14,865 bases of DNA from positions 23,123-37,987 of the forward strand of contig DERZ01000049.1 in assembly GCA_002361155.1 (NCBI GenBank), written 5' to 3'. The DNA comes from Porphyromonadaceae bacterium UBA3327 (GTDB taxonomy: Bacteria > Bacteroidota > Bacteroidia > Bacteroidales > Muribaculaceae). The notes under the pieces are model-generated. The model was not told the origin of the DNA, searched no databases, and saw only the letters and a list, made by a program, of their open reading frames with translations. Both the position numbers and the translations under genes were made by a program. Of this stretch, positions 6,888-13,770 are shown piece by piece (position 1 is the stretch's first letter; each line of letters begins with the position of its first letter).

Positions 6888-8195
6888 TTACTTATGGTCC
6901 AGGGCGAAACGGGACAGGAACTTGTCGAGACGGTTGAAATCCTCCTCGTTGTTGATCACGGATACGCATGCCCGGATACCGGGCTGGTCGCTGCCGGTGG
7001 TACGGAGGCCGATGGAGGAAACTCCGTACTTGAGCAATTCCTCCTGCAGCTCGTCGCCGCTGAATCCCGGATAACCGATGGTGAAGAAGAATCCGTCGGC
7101 AATCGGACAGTCACCGTCCATGTCGTAGACTATATGGAAATTATTGCGCTCGAAGATCTCCTTGACTATTTTGGCACGACGGCCATATTCGCTGCAGTGT
7201 GCTATGAACTTCAGTTCTCCGCGTGATGCGGCCCGGAGCATGGCGGCAAGCGCATACTGCGCGGAATGCGCCGTACCAGAAGACGCCACATACAGTACTC
7301 CGTAGATGTAGGCGTCTCCCAACGCCGGCATCTCGTAGAACTTCTCGAAGAATTCATACTTGCGGTCGTACACCTTCTGACTCATGCATACCAGAGCGAT
7401 GCGCTGGCCGGCATAGCTGAATATTTTCGAAGCCGAGAGGAGAAGGATATAATTGTCGGTATATCGGGCCACCGTGCTGGCGTACGGAGCCTGGAACGGA
7501 ACGGAGATGTCGGTGCGGAAGTCCATGCCGAAATAAGCCATGTCCTCAAGGACTATGCAGTCATATTTAGTGGCAAGGCGACCGATTATCTCAAGTTCCT
7601 TCTCGGTAAAGTTGGTCCAGGCCGGGTTGTTCGGGTTGCTGTACATAAGCGCCGTCACATTACCCTTGCTAAGCACGCTCTCCAGCTTTGCCTCAAGTTT
7701 TTCGCCCCGATATTCGTAAATATCGAATTCCTCCGTATTGATGCCGAGTACTTTTGCCTGGCTCAGATTGGCCGGGAATCCCGGATTGAGGAACAATATG
7801 GTGTCTTTCTCCTTCAGTCTCTGAGAGAGGAGAAGCTGGAGTGTGAAGCTTCCCTGCATGGAGCCTACGGTGGGCACTATGCACCGTGCCGGAACATCAA
7901 TGTCAATGAACGCTCTGATGAATTCAGAGCCGGCCTCCTTGAGTTCGGGGATCCCCTGGATTGCCGGGTATTTGTTGGCGATGCCCTCTTCGAGCACCTT
8001 CACTTCGGCCTCAACACCGACGCGCTCGGCCTCAAGACCGGGGTTGCCGATTTCAAGATGGATCATCCGTTCGTCGGCGAGGCGTTCCAGTTCGGCGGCA
8101 AGCGAGCATATCTGTCGTATTGTCGCTGTGGACACGTCGATGATGCCGACGTTTTCCACGGCTTTGCGATAGGTTTCGTTATCTACCGGAAACAT
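6888..8195 (-). CDS. PLP-dependent class I/II aminotransferase
   Basis: A 435-residue fold-type I aminotransferase, probably converting an amino acid to its 2-oxo acid with 2-oxoglutarate as acceptor. Visible residues are the substrate-end GNP segment (50-52), SNPNNPAWTNFT (186-197, the cofactor-site Asn), D218 and Y221 in EDMAYF, the Schiff-base lysine K257 in SASKIFSYAGQR, R265, and the carboxylate-binding R408 in GIRACVSV. It lies between iorB and the CoA-transferase gene, so the most economical substrate is an aromatic (or branched-chain) amino acid whose oxo acid feeds IorAB. The start ATG 8195-8193 has no Shine-Dalgarno and is overlapped by a ten-codon frame (8183-8215) in another register. 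A 12-bp hairpin lies just upstream. Specificity cannot be read from sequence alone. Confidence 0.92.
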   Translation of the reverse strand: MFPVDNETYRKAVENVGIIDVSTATIRQICSLAAELERLADERMIHLEIGNPGLEAERVGVEAEVKVLEEGIANKYPAIQGIPELKEAGSEFIRAFIDIDVPARCIVPTVGSMQGSFTLQLLLSQRLKEKDTILFLNPGFPANLSQAKVLGINTEEFDIYEYRGEKLEAKLESVLSKGNVTALMYSNPNNPAWTNFTEKELEIIGRLATKYDCIVLEDMAYFGMDFRTDISVPFQAPYASTVARYTDNYILLLSASKIFSYAGQRIALVCMSQKVYDRKYEFFEKFYEMPALGDAYIYGVLYVASSGTAHSAQYALAAMLRAASRGELKFIAHCSEYGRRAKIVKEIFERNNFHIVYDMDGDCPIADGFFFTIGYPGFSGDELQEELLKYGVSSIGLRTTGSDQPGIRACVSVINNEEDFNRLDKFLSRFALDHK

Positions 8196-8217
8196 TGTCT
8201 ATGTATTTTTTTCATGG

Positions 8218-8253
8218 CAGGGAGCGGAATCCACTGCCGGTTTCCGCTCCCTG
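8218..8253 (-). other. Intercistronic 12-bp hairpin between iorB and the aminotransferase gene
   Basis: Bases 8218-8229 (CAGGGAGCGGAA) pair perfectly with 8242-8253, leaving a 12-base loop. It fills about half of the 72-bp gap between two otherwise tightly spaced co-directional genes. On the minus strand the stem is followed by A-rich, not U-rich, sequence, so it does not look like a classical intrinsic terminator in the operon's direction; an mRNA processing or stability element, or an attenuator, fits better. Confidence 0.6.
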
Positions 8254-8267
8254 ATTTTAATTAAATA

Positions 8268-8855
8268 TCATTTATGGATCGTGCTCAATGCCGCCTCACG
8301 TCCTGCCCGGAAAGCGGCGATGTTCTGCTCGACGATTTTCTCTCCCTTGGCTCCGAAAACGCCCTTTATGGCTTCCTCGATCCTGGCCGTGTCAATGTCG
8401 ATAAAGGGAGATGCAGCTCCGAGAAGCACGAGATTGGAACTGCGGACGGTGGCTACGCTCTTGGCCTTTTCATCCATGTTGAAAGCCACAACGCGGGGCT
8501 GACGTGCGAGTTCTGTCTCCACGGCTGTCATCTCCGGATAGTTGTCGATGTTGACAAACGGCTCCGTGTTCGTCACTATCCAGCCTTCGGAAGAGAGAAA
8601 TGGAAGATAGCGGAGGGCCTCCATCGGTTCGAGAGATACGATGAGGTCGGCGCCTCCCTGCGGGATCAGATCGGAATGGATGGGAGAGGAAGAGATGCGC
8701 AGATTGGACTGTACGTCTCCGCCACGCTGGCTCATTCCGTGCACTTCTGCCTGCTTCAGATAAAGATTCTCCTTGAGGGCGGCAGCCCCGAGAATCGTGG
8801 CGATGGTGAGGATGCCCTGGCCTCCTACACCTGCCAATACTATGTCAGTTTTCAT
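8268..8855 (-). CDS. iorB: Indolepyruvate:ferredoxin oxidoreductase beta subunit
   Basis: The 195-residue small subunit of the 2-oxoacid oxidoreductase that turns arylpyruvates plus CoA into arylacetyl-CoA, CO2 and reduced carrier. It is the gamma-type domain of the pyruvate:ferredoxin oxidoreductase superfamily: MKTDIVLAGVGGQGILT with the glycine-rich GVGGQG loop (9-14), then KQAEVHGMSQRGGDVQSNLR (about 36-55), the CoA/subunit-contact signature of IorB. The frame is open 17 codons further upstream to 8906, overlapping iorA, but MKTDIVLAGVGGQG is where relatives begin, so 8855 is chosen. That leaves 34 bp after the iorA stop. No cysteine cluster for an Fe-S centre is present. It would work only as a complex with the IorA product. 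Confidence 0.93.
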   Translation of the reverse strand: MKTDIVLAGVGGQGILTIATILGAAALKENLYLKQAEVHGMSQRGGDVQSNLRISSSPIHSDLIPQGGADLIVSLEPMEALRYLPFLSSEGWIVTNTEPFVNIDNYPEMTAVETELARQPRVVAFNMDEKAKSVATVRSSNLVLLGAASPFIDIDTARIEEAIKGVFGAKGEKIVEQNIAAFRAGREAALSTIHK

Positions 8856-8889
8856 TATTTGCTTGAGATTTTGGATTGGTGTGGAAGTC

Positions 8890-10509
8890 TTATTTCTTAA
8901 CGGCATGCCGGCGTGCGGTCTGTATGCACTCGCGGCGGGAAATAATCACGGAAAGACCTTCGTAGCGTATTTCCTCAAGGAAAAGCTGCTTCATCTCCTC
9001 ATGAAGTCTGGGGAGGGAATCGATGGTGCGGACATGTGCGGGATCGGCTCCGAGTCCGCGACAGATGTCTTCGAGTTTGCCGGTACCCTGCGAATCCTGT
9101 CCTCCGGTCATGCCGGTGGTGAGGTTGTCGGATATGATCACTACCATATTGCTGTTCTCGTTGATGGCGTCAAGAAGACCGGTCATTCCGGAGTGTGTGA
9201 AAGTGGAGTCACCGATTATGGACACCGCGGGGAACTGGCCGGCATCGGCCGCTCCCTTGGCCATAGTGATCGACGCTCCCATGTCGACGCAGGAGTCGAT
9301 TGCGTTGAAAGGCTTGAGGAATCCGAGCGTGTAGCAGCCTATGTCGCCGAACACTTTCGGGGATTCGAACTCTTTCAGGGCATCGTTGAGCGCTCCGTAG
9401 ACATCGCGGTGTCCGCATCCGGGACACAGTGCCGGCGGACGGCTAACGACAATCTCCGAAGCACCCGGTACTTCGCGGTGAATGAGCTCTTTGACACCGG
9501 GAGCGACCTTGCGGACAGTCTCGGCCACGCTGTCGGGAGACAGTTCTCCGTCGCGGACCACCTGTCCTGTGAGTTTGCCATAGATTTTTTTACCCTCGGA
9601 AGCGAGTCCGCGGAGACTCTTCTCGATAAACGGCTGACCTTCCTCGAGGATGAGCAGCGCATCGCAGGAGTCGTAGACACGGCGCATATATTTTTCGGGA
9701 AGAGGATACTGGCTGACTTTAACCACCGGGAACGGGCAGTTTCCTCCGAAGCATTCCATCAGATAGTTGTATGCTATTCCTGACGCGATGATTCCGAGAT
9801 GATGGTCGTGGCCCTCCTCGTAGCGGTTGAACGGAGACTCCTCCGATTCCTTGACAAAAGCGTCGAAATCCTTTATGAGCTGACGGTTCCGAATTTTAGA
9901 GATAGCGGGCATCAATACCCACTGCCTCGGATTTTCGGGATAGTGCAGCTTGTTCTGAGCCATAGGCTCGTCGTCGGTCTCCACCACGGAGCGGGAGTGG
10001 CTCAGGCGGGTGGTGAGTCGCACCATGACGGGAATGCCGTTGCGCTCCGACAATTCAAAGCCATATCGCGCCATATCGTAGGCCTCCTGCTGATTGGAGG
10101 GCTCAAGGCATGGCATCATGGCGAAATCCGCATAGAAACGGGAATCCTGCTCATTCTGCGAGGAATGCATGGAGGGATCGTCGGCAGCTATCACGAGCAG
10201 GCCGCCGTTGGCTCCCGTCATCGCCGAATTGACGAACGGATCGGCAGCCACATTGACTCCCACATGTTTCATCGATGTAATGGCACGCAGACCGCAGTAA
10301 CTCATGCCGAGAGCCTCCTCGACGGCGGTCTTTTCATTCGACGACCAGTGGCTGTGGATTTTGCGCTCGCGGGCTACTGGATTTTTCTGGACATATTCCA
10401 GAATTTCTGTCGACGGTGTGCCCGGATACGCGTATGCTCCCGAAAGCCCCGCATTGATGGCTCCGAGAGCAAGAGCTTCGTCGCCCAATAACAAACGTTT
10501 TGTTTTCAT
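8890..10509 (-). CDS. iorA: Indolepyruvate:ferredoxin oxidoreductase alpha subunit, without C-terminal ferredoxin domain
   Basis: The 539-residue catalytic subunit for oxidative decarboxylation of aryl-2-oxo acids, first gene of the operon. Residues 1-180 form the pyrimidine-binding domain with AYPGTPSTEI (26-36; E35 likely activates thiamine diphosphate). A middle domain follows. The pyrophosphate-binding domain contains PPALCPGCGHRD (358-369), GDIGCYTLG (388-396) and the cofactor motif GDSTFTHSG (433-441) with N451/N453 and DNLTTGMTGGQD (461-472). The chain ends at RRECIQTARRHAVKK. Archaeal IorA proteins continue about 100 residues with two 4Fe-4S motifs (CxxCxxCxxxCP); here these are absent, and no frameshift or downstream coding remnant is seen, since iorB starts 34 bp later. 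From memory, Bacteroides relatives end alike. Start ATG 10509 follows a canonical promoter. Confidence 0.95.
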   Translation of the reverse strand: MKTKRLLLGDEALALGAINAGLSGAYAYPGTPSTEILEYVQKNPVARERKIHSHWSSNEKTAVEEALGMSYCGLRAITSMKHVGVNVAADPFVNSAMTGANGGLLVIAADDPSMHSSQNEQDSRFYADFAMMPCLEPSNQQEAYDMARYGFELSERNGIPVMVRLTTRLSHSRSVVETDDEPMAQNKLHYPENPRQWVLMPAISKIRNRQLIKDFDAFVKESEESPFNRYEEGHDHHLGIIASGIAYNYLMECFGGNCPFPVVKVSQYPLPEKYMRRVYDSCDALLILEEGQPFIEKSLRGLASEGKKIYGKLTGQVVRDGELSPDSVAETVRKVAPGVKELIHREVPGASEIVVSRPPALCPGCGHRDVYGALNDALKEFESPKVFGDIGCYTLGFLKPFNAIDSCVDMGASITMAKGAADAGQFPAVSIIGDSTFTHSGMTGLLDAINENSNMVVIISDNLTTGMTGGQDSQGTGKLEDICRGLGADPAHVRTIDSLPRLHEEMKQLFLEEIRYEGLSVIISRRECIQTARRHAVKK

Positions 10510-10611
10510 GGTGGTTTAGTTTCCGCCTGAGGCAGCGTCTGCGGCCGCCACGGCTTTATATTATGGTAAGTTTATCTGACTTCTGCGCAAAACAAGTTTA
10601 GCGCGAACAAT

Positions 10612-10643
10612 ATTGCAAATATAACGGATTTTTACTAATTTAG
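10612..10643 (+). promoter_or_regulatory. Weak candidate promoter for dsbD, overlapping the iorA promoter
   Basis: ATTG (10612-10615), 20 bases, then TAATTTAG (10636-10643): one mismatch in each element against TTTG and TAnnTTTG. It would start near 10650 and give a leader of about 90 AT-rich bases. It occupies the same DNA as the minus-strand promoter. No better candidate is seen in the 10648-10738 spacer, which is A- and T-tract rich. Confidence 0.35.
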
Positions 10644-10647
10644 CAAA
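10616..10647 (-). promoter_or_regulatory. Canonical Bacteroidetes promoter of the iorA operon
   Basis: On the minus strand TTTG (10647-10644) is followed, after 20 bases, by TATATTTG (10623-10616), a full match to TTTG-N19-21-TAnnTTTG. Transcription would start near 10609, giving a leader of about 100 bases before iorA. The -33 box lies within a 14-base near-palindrome, GCAAAA-AG-TTTTGC (10643-10656), a possible operator half-site pair. Confidence 0.8.
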
Positions 10648-10738
10648 AAGTTTTGCGGGCATGTCTCGTTTTTTTTGAAACTTTTTTATCTAATGAAATA
10701 AGAATCAACAAAATAAAAAAACAAACCAAATACATATC

Positions 10739-12763
10739 ATGAAACGACACCTTTTATTGTTTGCGGTGCTTTTCACGTCAATCCTGGCAATGGCCCAGGA
10801 GGGAGTGACATGGAGCTACCGCCTTGTCGGTGACAAAACGGCGTCGCCGGCTCTGGAAATGACAGCCAAAGTTGCTCCTGGATTCCACATGTACTCCCAG
10901 GACAATCCCGCGGGAGGAGGAGTTCCGCTCGAATTCCATTTCGATCTGAGCGGTTGCCGCCTCGACGGCCCTGCCAAAGCCAACAAAGCATATACCAAAG
11001 CATACGACGACATCCTTGAAGTCGACGAGCATTATTACTCCGGGACTGTCGTATTCACCCAGAAAATCAAGCCTCTCGCCGAAAAATGGACAGTCAGGCT
11101 TGAAATCGGCGGACAAGCCTGCAACGACAGCGGCTGTCTGCGTGTGATCGGAAGCCACACCTTCACCGGTACCTCTCCCCTCTCGGCAGAAATGAAGGAA
11201 GAGGCAAAAAAAGCCGAAGAGGCCCAAAAGGACAGCATGGTCAACGCCATCACCGAAATGACCGACTCGCTGCAGAGCGCGGAGGGCTTCATGACGCCGG
11301 GCGCCAACATGTCGGGAGTCAACGCCGACAAATGGTGGGCCAACGTCGAGGCGGAGATGCGCGTCTTCGAGGATGCCCCCGACCAGCAGGGCCGCAGCCT
11401 CTGGTACATATTCTTAGCCGGTTTCCTTGGCGGTCTCATCGCACTTGTCACCCCTTGCGTGTGGCCGATGATCCCGATGACCGTAAGCTTCTTCCTCAAG
11501 GGCAACAAGAGCCGCAGCAAAGCTGTCTCGTCGGCCATCATCTACGGAGCCTCGATCGTTGTGATCTACGTGGCGCTCGGGCTGATAGTGACGGCGATAT
11601 TCGGAGCTTCCGCCCTCAACGAACTCGCCACAAGCGCCGGCTTCAACGTAGCGTTCTTCCTGCTGCTCGTGGTATTCGCGATCTCCTTTATGGGAGGCTT
11701 CGAAATCACACTCCCCGCAAAATGGACCAACAAGATGGACTCCAAGGTGGACAGCACCACCGGCTATCTTTCGCTCTTCTTCATGGCGTTCACGCTTGTG
11801 CTCGTATCCTTCTCCTGCACCGGCCCGATCATCGGTACGCTCCTTGTGGAAGCCGCCTCAACAAGCAACTTCATATCGCCTGCGATCGGAATGTTCGGCT
11901 TCGCTCTCGCGCTTGCCATCCCCTTCTCGCTGTTCGCGATTTTCCCGACAATGCTCAAGTCGATGCCCAAGAGCGGAGGCTGGATGAACACTGTCAAGGT
12001 GGTGCTCGGATTCCTCGAGCTGGCTCTTGCCTTCAAGTTCCTCTCCGTCGCCGACCTTGCTTACGGATGGCGTATCCTCGACCGCGAGGTGTTCGTATCG
12101 CTCTGGATCGTGATCTTCGCACTCCTCGGCTTCTACCTCCTCGGCAAACTCCGACTTCCGCACGACGACAAAGTGGAGAAAGTCGGTCTGACACGCTTCT
12201 CGCTGGCCCTGATCTCCCTCGCTTTCGCAGTATACATGATTCCGGGCCTCTGGGGAGCTCCGCTCAAGAGCATCTCCGCTTTCGCTCCTCCGATCTATAC
12301 CCAGGACTTCAACCTCTATGAAGGTGACGTCCACGCTCAGGTCGACAGTTATGAGGAAGGCATGGAACTCGGAGCCAAACTCAATAAACCAGTCCTTATC
12401 GACTTCTCCGGCTTCGGCTGCGTGAACTGCCGCAAGATGGAAGCCGCCGTGCTCACCGATTCTGAAATCAAGCGCACCATCGATGAGGATTATGTGCTCG
12501 TCACCCTGATGGTCGATGACAAGAAACCTCTCCCCCAGCCCATGAAAGTAAAGGAGACCGACGGCACCGAACGTACGCTGCGCACATACGGCGACAAGTG
12601 GAGTTATCTGCAGCGTACCAAATTCGGCTCCAACGCCCAGCCCTACTATGTGATCGTCAACCAGGAGGGCATGCCTCTGAACCATTCCTTCCCCTACGAA
12701 GAGAACATTCCGAAATACCTGAAGTTCCTCAAGACCGGTCTTGAGAACTACAACAAAAAATGA
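10739..12763 (+). CDS. dsbD: Thiol:disulfide interchange protein DsbD-like (electron transport across the inner membrane)
   Basis: A 674-residue three-part DsbD that carries electrons from cytoplasmic thioredoxin to periplasmic thiol enzymes. Residues 1-19 are a signal peptide cleaved near AMAQ. The periplasmic alpha domain (20-145) has a cysteine pair C128/C133 (CNDSGC). A charged linker (148-215) precedes the membrane domain (about 222-505, some eight helices), with one redox cysteine in TPCVWPMIP (C240) and its partner in SFSCTGPIIG (C360). The C-terminal thioredoxin-like domain (about 530-674) has CVNC (C561, C564) in IDFSGFGCVNCRKME. All three cysteine pairs are intact, so the protein should be functional. 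Its stop overlaps the start of the TPR gene (ATGA). Likely targets, not visible here, are disulfide isomerase or cytochrome maturation proteins. Confidence 0.95.
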   Translation: MKRHLLLFAVLFTSILAMAQEGVTWSYRLVGDKTASPALEMTAKVAPGFHMYSQDNPAGGGVPLEFHFDLSGCRLDGPAKANKAYTKAYDDILEVDEHYYSGTVVFTQKIKPLAEKWTVRLEIGGQACNDSGCLRVIGSHTFTGTSPLSAEMKEEAKKAEEAQKDSMVNAITEMTDSLQSAEGFMTPGANMSGVNADKWWANVEAEMRVFEDAPDQQGRSLWYIFLAGFLGGLIALVTPCVWPMIPMTVSFFLKGNKSRSKAVSSAIIYGASIVVIYVALGLIVTAIFGASALNELATSAGFNVAFFLLLVVFAISFMGGFEITLPAKWTNKMDSKVDSTTGYLSLFFMAFTLVLVSFSCTGPIIGTLLVEAASTSNFISPAIGMFGFALALAIPFSLFAIFPTMLKSMPKSGGWMNTVKVVLGFLELALAFKFLSVADLAYGWRILDREVFVSLWIVIFALLGFYLLGKLRLPHDDKVEKVGLTRFSLALISLAFAVYMIPGLWGAPLKSISAFAPPIYTQDFNLYEGDVHAQVDSYEEGMELGAKLNKPVLIDFSGFGCVNCRKMEAAVLTDSEIKRTIDEDYVLVTLMVDDKKPLPQPMKVKETDGTERTLRTYGDKWSYLQRTKFGSNAQPYYVIVNQEGMPLNHSFPYEENIPKYLKFLKTGLENYNKK

Positions 12764-13593
12764 GAAAGATCATCCTCTCACTGATTATGACTGTCTGCGC
12801 CCTCCTCTCGGGGGCGCAGACTCTTACACGGACATACGTGGAATATGCCGACTCGGCCGACAGGTATATCCGCAACGAAAACTGGGTGGATGCCGAACGC
12901 ATGATAGTGAACGCTCTCCGGCTGGAACCCGCCAACAAGTCGAACTATCTGCTCTGGTCCAATCTCGGCATTGTCCGCGACCGCATAGGCAACACCGAAG
13001 GCGCGCTCCAGGCGTTCGACATAGGTCTCGCATCGGCGCCCCGCTCCACCGTGCTTCTCGCCAACAGAGCCTATACCTTAATGAAAACAGGACGAGACAA
13101 GGAGGCCTTGAGAGATCTCGACCTCGCGCTTGAGCTCGACTCCACTCTGCTGGTGCCACGCCTCTCTCGCGCCGGACTGCATCTCAATGCAAGACGCCTT
13201 GCTGAAGCCGGGAAGGACTATGCAGCCGCTGTCTCCATACATCCTGACAGCGCCGGAGGGCATGAAGGACTTGGCGACGTGGCCTCGCTGCAGGGTGACA
13301 ACCGGAAAGCCTCGGAGGAATATGCACGGGAAATCGCAATCGCAGACAGCGAAAACCTTCGTTTCAAAAAGATTCTTGCCCTCATCGGTGCCGAAGACAC
13401 CAACACTGCAGAAGAGGAGATGCACACTGCCATAGGGAAATTTCCCCGCAGCGGCGGACTGCATCTTCTGCGCGGAGTGCTCCATAAGAGAAAATACCAG
13501 AACGCGGAAGCGGAGATCGAGCGTAAACTCGCGCTTGAATATGGAGCGGACCCTGATCTTGTCGACGCAATGCTCCCGCAGTCAAAAAAATGA
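12760..13593 (+). CDS. Secreted tetratricopeptide-repeat protein
   Basis: A 277-residue protein with signal peptide (1-19, cleavage near SGAQ) and TPR repeats over most of its length: about 28-57, 64-93, 98-127, 132-161, 166-195 and 232-261. The repeats show the usual Trp/Leu-Gly-Tyr-Ala-Pro spacing, for example NLGIVRDRIGNTEGALQAF and ANRAYTLMKTGRDKEALRDL. No lipobox cysteine follows the signal, so it is probably soluble in the periplasm or weakly membrane-attached. TPR arrays bind partner proteins; there is no catalytic domain. The start overlaps the dsbD stop as ATGA, so translation is probably coupled and the two proteins may act together in envelope redox or protein quality control. That functional link is inference from the overlap only. 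An intrinsic terminator follows 50 bases after the stop. Confidence 0.88.
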   Translation: MRKIILSLIMTVCALLSGAQTLTRTYVEYADSADRYIRNENWVDAERMIVNALRLEPANKSNYLLWSNLGIVRDRIGNTEGALQAFDIGLASAPRSTVLLANRAYTLMKTGRDKEALRDLDLALELDSTLLVPRLSRAGLHLNARRLAEAGKDYAAAVSIHPDSAGGHEGLGDVASLQGDNRKASEEYAREIAIADSENLRFKKILALIGAEDTNTAEEEMHTAIGKFPRSGGLHLLRGVLHKRKYQNAEAEIERKLALEYGADPDLVDAMLPQSKK

Positions 13594-13642
13594 CATAGCA
13601 GAGATCCTGAACCGCTCTGAGCACGCTCTAAATTTATCTACA

Positions 13643-13680
13643 GGTGGACCTTCTTTAATTGGAGGTTCACTCTTTTTTTA
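13643..13680 (+). terminator. Intrinsic terminator after the dsbD-TPR operon
   Basis: GTGGACCTTC (13644-13653) pairs with GGAGGTTCAC (13661-13670) over 10 positions (two G-U), with a seven-base loop, followed by TCTTTTTTTA. It has the classical layout of stem plus U-tract and lies 50 bases past the TPR gene stop. The next promoter's -7 element begins at 13682. Confidence 0.85.
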
Positions 13681-13681
13681 T

Positions 13682-13689
13682 TAACTTTG
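13682..13689 (+). promoter_or_regulatory. Bacteroidetes -7 promoter element for the HU/SPOR gene
   Basis: TAACTTTG matches TAnnTTTG. Transcription would begin near 13696, about 75 bases before the ATG at 13771. The -33 position holds TTGG (13659-13662), inside the 3' part of the preceding terminator hairpin. The TTG at 13687 that opens the longest frame lies inside this element and is therefore not the true start. Confidence 0.7.
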
Positions 13690-13770
13690 CAGACACTTTC
13701 GCCACAGGTGCAGAGACGCCACCGCGAACATACACACCACCCGACATTAAAATCACCTACTACTATAATT

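Noticed and set aside
7266..8264. 332-codon plus-strand frame opposite the aminotransferase gene
   Set aside because: The minus-strand aminotransferase has all catalytic residues; the plus-strand product shows no motif or usable start context.
8856..8906. Upstream extension of iorB by 17 codons overlapping the iorA end
   Set aside because: The family begins at MKTDIVLAGVGGQG; the extension is not conserved-looking and would overlap iorA.
8773..9783. 336-codon plus-strand frame opposite iorA and iorB
   Set aside because: It is antisense to strongly conserved IorA and IorB sequence and matches no family.
10535..10560. GC-rich patch with small inverted repeats in the iorA leader, considered as a riboswitch or T-box
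   Set aside because: Only 3-4 bp stems are seen, with no recognisable conserved core or anticodon-like specifier structure.
11332..12321. 329-codon plus-strand frame within dsbD
   Set aside because: It is an out-of-frame, Arg/Pro-rich translation of dsbD, whose own frame has all domains and cysteine pairs intact.
13687..13770. TTG-initiated 28-codon extension of the HU/SPOR protein
   Set aside because: The TTG lies inside the -7 promoter element, upstream of the predicted transcript start.
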